Below are positions 59,514 to 64,000 of a stretch of DNA of 64,000 bases, one piece after another. The translations under genes and the position numbers were made by a program. The notes under the pieces were generated by a model. That model was not told where the DNA came from and made no database searches. It saw only the letters and a program-made list of their open reading frames with translations. Within the stretch, counting starts at the first letter, position 1. Each line of letters begins with the position of its first letter. The stretch comes from Bacillus sp. FJAT-42376 (GTDB lineage Bacteria; Bacillota; Bacilli; Bacillales; Bacillaceae), in contig NZ_CP033906.1 in the NCBI RefSeq assembly GCF_003816055.1, positions 1,984,001-2,048,000 of the forward strand. Direction: 5' to 3'.

Positions 59514-60341
59514 ATGGAGACGAGACATTGCGCAAGTAAAGAAGAAACGAAACGGTATACGACAGATGAGCTGAGACATGCCTTTTTAATTGAAACCCTG
59601 TTTGAACCGGATGAGCTTAAGATGACCTATACCCATGAGGACAGGATGCTGATTGGAGGAGCTGTGCCAAAATCAGAGCCTATTACCCTTGAGGAGCCGG
59701 ATATCAAAACACAGGCTTTTTTCGAAAGAAGGGAAGCAGGAATCATCAATATCGGAGGACCCGGCAGCATCAAGGTGGACGGTGAACTTTTTTATCTGGA
59801 GCAGAAGGACTGTCTCTATATAGGACTCGGCAAAAAGGAAGTGCTGCTGTCGAGTGAGGATCAGGAAAATCCAGCCCGTTTTTATATTTTATCTACGTTA
59901 TCCCATAAAGAATACCCTACCGTAAAAGTTGGAATTGAAGAAGCGACTCCTGTGCATTTAGGCGAGGAAAAGAATTCAAACAAACGGACGATTTACAAGT
60001 ACATTCATGCAGAAGGCGTTCAAAGCTCCCAGCTTATGATGGGAATGACCCTTTTAGCCCCGAACTGCATGTGGAATACGATGCCGGCCCATATCCACGA
60101 CCGCCGTTCAGAGGTATATTTGTATTTTGATATGGATGAAGAAACTAGGGTTTTTCATTTCATGGGGGAGCCATCCGAAACAAGGCATCTTGTTGTGAAA
60201 AATGAGCAGTCTGTGATTTCTCCAAGCTGGTCCATCCATTCCGGAATCGGCACAAGCAATTATACGTTCATTTGGGCGATGGCCGGTGAAAATTATACGT
60301 TTGATGATATGGATCAAGTCTCTATGAAAGATTTGCGGTAA
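59514..60341 (+). CDS. kduI: 5-keto-4-deoxyuronate isomerase KduI
   Basis: 275 residues, a double cupin that interconverts 5-keto-4-deoxyuronate and 2,5-diketo-3-deoxygluconate. Metal site PAHIHDRRSEVYLYFDM (two His and a Glu) and a further His in SIHSGIGTSNYTFIWAMAGE. N-terminal METRHCASKEETKRYTTDEL; length equals the family norm. SD AGGGGTG five bases before ATG 59514. Works with KduD before it and the GH88 enzyme after it. Confidence 0.95.
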   Translation: METRHCASKEETKRYTTDELRHAFLIETLFEPDELKMTYTHEDRMLIGGAVPKSEPITLEEPDIKTQAFFERREAGIINIGGPGSIKVDGELFYLEQKDCLYIGLGKKEVLLSSEDQENPARFYILSTLSHKEYPTVKVGIEEATPVHLGEEKNSNKRTIYKYIHAEGVQSSQLMMGMTLLAPNCMWNTMPAHIHDRRSEVYLYFDMDEETRVFHFMGEPSETRHLVVKNEQSVISPSWSIHSGIGTSNYTFIWAMAGENYTFDDMDQVSMKDLR

Positions 60342-60353
60342 GGAGGGGATATC

Positions 60354-61562
60354 GTGGATGTAGTAAATGAAGGGATCAAAATTGACCGGTATAAGACTTC
60401 ACCCCGCAAGCCGGATTTTGCGGACCGTGCACTTGACGATGCGCTTGAAAAAATCAGTGCCAATCTGGAATTGTTTACCGATATATTCCCGGATGACACA
60501 ACCATAGAAAATCGTTATTATCCCCGGAAGCCAGAGAAAGCAGGGCAGGTGAGAGGAGGGAATTTTGGCTGGACGACGAGCTTTTGGACTGGAATGATCT
60601 GGCTTGCTTACGAAGTAACCGGTGAAGAGAAATACAAGAAGGCAGCAGACATTCACGTTAATAGTTTTTATGACCGGATCGTCAAAAAAATCGACTGCGA
60701 GCATCATGATCTTGGTTTTCTCTATACCCTGTCGTGCGTGAGCGGGTATAAGCTGACCGGAAATCAAAAAGCGAAGGAAGCAGCGCTGATGGCAGCCGAT
60801 CATCTTATGACCAGATACTTTGAAAAAGCAGGTATTATTCAGGCCTGGGGGGATTTAAGCGATCCAAATCAAAGAGGGCGGATTATCATTGATTGTCTCA
60901 TGAACCTGCCCTTGCTTTACTGGGCATCCGAGGAGACGGGCAACCCCCGCTATAAAGAAGCGGCGGAAAAACATGCAAAGAATGCGTATCAATGGATTGT
61001 CCGGGAGGATGCGTCCACATACCACACTTATTTCTTTGATACGGAAACCGGAGAGGCGAAGTTTGGAAAAACGCATCAGGGATACCGGGATGATTCCTGC
61101 TGGGCGAGAGGCCAGGCCTGGGGCATTTACGGGTTTCCGCTAAGCTATAAATACACGTCAGAAAAGGCATTTATTGCAATGACCGAAAAGCTTGCCCATT
61201 ACTTCCTGAACCGGACCCCTGCAGATGGAGTGGTCTACTGGGACCTTGCGTTCACGGATGGAAGCGGAGAGGAAAAAGACAGCTCTTCCACAGCGATTGC
61301 CGCCTGCGGATTGCATGAACTGGCAAAATATACGGAAGATCCCGGATTAAAGAACTATTACGGACAGGCGGCCGCTTGCATGCTGAGAGATTTATATGAG
61401 GGCTATTCCACAAAGGATCTTCCCGAATCGAACGCCCTGCTTCTTCACGGGGTCTATGCCAAGCCAGAGGGATTAGGAGTCGATGAAGCCTGCCTTTGGG
61501 GAGATTATTATTATATGGAAGGGCTGGTCAGGCTGAAAAAGGACTGGGATTTATACTGGTAA
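60354..61562 (+). CDS. GH88 unsaturated glucuronyl hydrolase
   Basis: 402 residues, alpha/alpha barrel of glycoside hydrolase family 88. It removes the 4,5-unsaturated uronate from the non-reducing end of lyase products, giving a compound that opens to 5-keto-4-deoxyuronate for KduI. Motifs: NFGWTTSFWTGMIWLAYEVT, a conserved Asp in HHDLGFLY, a second in IIDCLMNLPLLYWA and DDSCWARGQAWGIYG. GTG start after AAGGAGGGG, 12 bp after kduI, so co-transcribed. No signal peptide; acts in the cytoplasm. Confidence 0.92.
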   Translation: MDVVNEGIKIDRYKTSPRKPDFADRALDDALEKISANLELFTDIFPDDTTIENRYYPRKPEKAGQVRGGNFGWTTSFWTGMIWLAYEVTGEEKYKKAADIHVNSFYDRIVKKIDCEHHDLGFLYTLSCVSGYKLTGNQKAKEAALMAADHLMTRYFEKAGIIQAWGDLSDPNQRGRIIIDCLMNLPLLYWASEETGNPRYKEAAEKHAKNAYQWIVREDASTYHTYFFDTETGEAKFGKTHQGYRDDSCWARGQAWGIYGFPLSYKYTSEKAFIAMTEKLAHYFLNRTPADGVVYWDLAFTDGSGEEKDSSSTAIAACGLHELAKYTEDPGLKNYYGQAAACMLRDLYEGYSTKDLPESNALLLHGVYAKPEGLGVDEACLWGDYYYMEGLVRLKKDWDLYW

Positions 61563-61712
61563 TGAAGCGGCCCGGAGTTTGCTGCAGACCACTACAGAAG
61601 GGGTGCTTTTTTTCTGAGCTCCCTTCCTCATCTATCAGGCTGATGACAGCCTCCCTAAACCAACTTCAGCATCAATGATATAAGTCATTTATCTTTCAGA
61701 AAAGAGTCCAAT

Positions 61713-61730
61713 TTTGGAAGCGTTTTTAAA
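61713..61730. promoter_or_regulatory. Candidate cre site before the lyase gene
   Basis: TTTGGAAGCGTTTTTAAA matches the CcpA cre consensus (WWTGNAARCGNWWWCAWW) except for T in place of C at position 15. Located about 90 bp before the lyase start, it suggests carbon catabolite control. The 61563-61800 gap otherwise shows no gene. Confidence 0.55.
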
Positions 61731-61818
61731 AACGGACCGGCTCATTTTCACAGGGATAAAGTCACTTGCTTTCTACCAGCAATAAAGCATGTGAGCGGGC
61801 TAACTTTGGGGGAAATGG

Positions 61819-64000
61819 ATGATCATTAAAAGGGGAATACTGATTTTGCTGTCCTGGATGCTGTTATGGCCGCATTTTCCTGAACAAGCAAGAGCGGAAG
61901 AGCCGCCAGTTAAAGAGAACGGGGAAGAAGGAAGTCTCGTCATTCAGGATTTTGAGAACATAGCAGAATGGAAGGGGCTTGAGCAAGAAACAGACATGAT
62001 CCATGATGGAAGCTTTGCCGGAAAGTGGAAGACAGACCCTGCCACAGGGAAGATAATCAAGGCTGTTGAAACCAGTGCCATTCCAAAAGACTGGTCATCC
62101 TACGATACGCTGAATTTATGGGTTTACTCAGAAAAAGCAACAAACGACCGAATCTACGCAATCCTCTACTCTGACAATCCTGCCACTTCACAATTAGACT
62201 ACTATATTGCCTCTATTTCCATCACCTGGGAGGGCTGGCGCAATATTTCGCTGCCCTACTATTCTTTCCGCGCAGGATATACTCCTGCAGGTTTCAGCAA
62301 AATTGATCAGATCAGGCTGCATACATCATGGTATGGGGAGGTTCCAAACTCCGATACCCGCTTAATCCTGGACCAAATGACTCTGGACTATACGAAGGAA
62401 TCTGATATTCTGCCTATAGACGGATTTGAAGATGCAAAAAAATGGACCTCCATCACGGAAAACAGCGTTCATGTGAAGGAGGGGCTTTTCAGCGGCAAAT
62501 GGGACCAGATGCAAGTAAAAAAAGCGGTACAGTCCACAGCGATTCCAAAAGACTGGTCGCGTTATGACAAGCTTGAGTTTTGGATGTACTCAGAAAAAGC
62601 TACAGGCACGACAATCTATCCCATTTTGGATTCTGATGATCCCGCAACAGAAGGATTCGATTATTTTCTGACCGGCCTGAAAATAGACTGGACCGGATGG
62701 AAGCAAGTCTCTATTCCATTAAAAGATTTTACGCCTTCGAGACAGCCTCTCGGGCTGACTACAGTAAAAAAACTTACGTTTCATTCTTTCTGGTATTCTG
62801 ACCAGCCCCCAAATCCGGAGACCGCCGTTTATTTCGATGATATGAAGCTTGTAAGAGAGTCCTTCCAGGTTTCCCCGAAAGTCATCGAAAAAGAGGGAGT
62901 CCCCGGTACAGAACAAATTTATTATGTGACGATATTAAATAAAGCAGCTGAACCGGATCATTTTGAGGTCACGATTCCTGAACCCTATTCGGAAGCCGTA
63001 ACGGTCAGCGAGTGGTCGGGCGACCTTTCGGCGGGAGAGTCGAAGATTCTGAAAGTCAAATGGAAATGGCCCGCTGATCCGCCGGCAGGAGAGGAACAAA
63101 CGATGACGATATCTGTTTTATCAAGATTAAAGCTTGGAGCTGATTTTCGGGTGAAGCTGAAATGGAAGCCGGTAAAATGGGAAGCGGCCACTCACTTGAG
63201 GCCAAAGTCTTTTATTCATTTATCAGAACTTGAACGGGCTAAAAAGAGAATTTCTGATGAACCATGGGCAGCGGACTATGCGAAAAAATTGACGGCAGAG
63301 GCTGATCAGCTTCTCGTCCGGAATTTAGATGTGCTGGATCAGGCAGGCGGCCACGGGATGTGGTTTTTATGTGATGACAGCTCAAAGCTTGAATATGACC
63401 CGTCGAGTCCCCATAAACACTATTGTCCGTCCGAGAACAAATACTATGAAGGGGATTCTTTTGATGCAGGCTGGCGATATTACCGGCACAATGAAGTGAT
63501 AAAAGCTGCAAGGACCCTTGCTTTAGCGTACAGGTTAAGCGGTGATGAAAGATATGGGGAAAAAGCTGCCTCCGTCTTAAGGGAATACGCCAACACTTAT
63601 CCGAACTATTCAAAGCAGGCCAGGGGTGGAAGGCTTTATTGGCAGACACTGGATGAATCCGTAAGCATGGTCGACCTTGCGATTGTCTATGATTTGCTTT
63701 ATGACGGACCATTACTCACGAACGGCGACAAATCCAATATTGAGCTGAATATGCTCCGTCCGTCTGCTGCCGCAATCAGCGAATATGACATGGGAAGGTC
63801 GAATTGGCAGGCTTGGCATATTGCGGCGGTCGGCATGATTGGTTTTGTTCTTGGGGACGCCGAATATATGGATTTTGCGATAAATGGAGAACATGGCTTC
63901 TATTATTTAATGAGAGAGAGCGTCCAGTCAGATGGGTTTTGGTGGGAGGGGTCCATTGCCTATCATCTATATGCCTTGAGGGCGCTCCAATACTTGGCTG
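61819..64000 (+). CDS. Secreted heparinase/alginate-lyase-like protein with duplicated N-terminal domain (3' cut)
   Basis: At least 727 residues, running past the window end. Signal peptide: MIIKRGILILLSWMLLWPHF..ARA/EEPP. Two tandem beta-sandwich domains (about 35-192 and 195-352) share AIPKDWS.YD.L, YSEKAT and W.GW..IS.P. A beta domain (about 355-455) follows, then an alpha/alpha toroid with HEDL-type motifs: DAGWRYYRHNEVIKAARTLA, YWQTLDESVSMVDLAIVYD and NWQAWHIAAVGMIG (Asn, His and Tyr side chains for uronate binding). This is the heparinase II/III and alginate lyase type. Cleaves an acidic polysaccharide outside the cell. ATG at 61819 after GGGGGA. Confidence 0.8.
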   Translation, partial: MIIKRGILILLSWMLLWPHFPEQARAEEPPVKENGEEGSLVIQDFENIAEWKGLEQETDMIHDGSFAGKWKTDPATGKIIKAVETSAIPKDWSSYDTLNLWVYSEKATNDRIYAILYSDNPATSQLDYYIASISITWEGWRNISLPYYSFRAGYTPAGFSKIDQIRLHTSWYGEVPNSDTRLILDQMTLDYTKESDILPIDGFEDAKKWTSITENSVHVKEGLFSGKWDQMQVKKAVQSTAIPKDWSRYDKLEFWMYSEKATGTTIYPILDSDDPATEGFDYFLTGLKIDWTGWKQVSIPLKDFTPSRQPLGLTTVKKLTFHSFWYSDQPPNPETAVYFDDMKLVRESFQVSPKVIEKEGVPGTEQIYYVTILNKAAEPDHFEVTIPEPYSEAVTVSEWSGDLSAGESKILKVKWKWPADPPAGEEQTMTISVLSRLKLGADFRVKLKWKPVKWEAATHLRPKSFIHLSELERAKKRISDEPWAADYAKKLTAEADQLLVRNLDVLDQAGGHGMWFLCDDSSKLEYDPSSPHKHYCPSENKYYEGDSFDAGWRYYRHNEVIKAARTLALAYRLSGDERYGEKAASVLREYANTYPNYSKQARGGRLYWQTLDESVSMVDLAIVYDLLYDGPLLTNGDKSNIELNMLRPSAAAISEYDMGRSNWQAWHIAAVGMIGFVLGDAEYMDFAINGEHGFYYLMRESVQSDGFWWEGSIAYHLYALRALQYLA

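Noticed and set aside
63239..63712. 157-codon minus-strand frame near the window end
   Set aside because: Opposite the lyase coding region, which stays open through the window end and has a signal peptide and SD.

Overview
The window looks like the chromosome of a Bacillus-type member of the Bacillaceae. Shine-Dalgarno sites are strong (GGAGG), GTG and TTG starts are common, and hairpin-plus-U terminators are abundant. Two blocks keep B. subtilis gene order: ccpC(ykuM)...dapH(ykuQ)-dapL(ykuR)-ykuS-ykuT-ykuU-ykuV, and sip-type signal peptidase...ykpA...ampS. All assignments come from reading sequence and recalling families; no search was run. No rRNA, tRNA, CRISPR array or prophage was seen.

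Layout. 1-3.3 kb: a VOC protein cut by the window edge, a TauE/SafE exporter, the citrate-responsive regulator CcpC and an LtrA-like membrane protein. 3.4-8.1 kb: DapH and DapL for lysine/diaminopimelate synthesis, YkuS, the MscS channel YkuT, and the redox pair YkuU/YkuV. A six-unit 21-bp tandem repeat lies between ykuS and ykuT. 8.2-16.6 kb: a membrane protein, a cold-shock gene with a long structured leader, GrpB, a degenerate ABC exporter, an SNF symporter, an HxlR regulator, RodA and a LysE exporter. 16.8-21.5 kb: signal peptidase I, a DUF4349 lipoprotein, YkpA and an MDR oxidoreductase. 21.6-22.5 kb: insertion-sequence debris and a second 21-bp-period repeat. 22.5-25.6 kb: an OpuA-type glycine betaine transporter whose binding protein is divergent from the other two subunits. 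25.7-35.4 kb: CobW GTPase, PHP protein, aldo/keto reductase, AmpS, acyl-CoA dehydrogenase, gluconokinase, two GNAT proteins and a YmcC/PksA-like pair.

36-40.4 kb: a VmlR-like ABC-F gene behind a terminator/antiterminator leader, an unusual fusion of a dead P-loop domain with DUF1349, and a NUDIX hydrolase. 40.5-50.9 kb: a cobalamin riboswitch and about ten genes for corrinoid uptake, remodelling and late B12 synthesis (btuFC, btuD-cbiZ fusion, cbiB, cobD, cobU, cobQ, cobS, cobC, a CobU-like protein and a PurM-like putative alpha-ribazole kinase). 51.3-56.2 kb: a LacI-type regulator with an operator at its own promoter and a ThuA/Gfo-Idh/Gfo-Idh/TIM-barrel operon, probably for an oxidised or keto sugar. 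56.3-64 kb: a SpoIISA-like toxin, a DeoR regulator, a broken RnfD/NqrB-like gene and a uronate catabolic set (KduD, KduI, GH88). It ends in a secreted heparinase/alginate-lyase-like protein cut by the window end; lyase, GH88, KduI and KduD form consecutive steps from polyuronide to 2-keto-3-deoxygluconate.

Four diverged copies of a dispersed repeat with GGCTCTGTTAAA-like ends occur at 15.8, 28.6, 39.5 and 40.8 kb. Three of them sit within about 20 bp of an intrinsic terminator.
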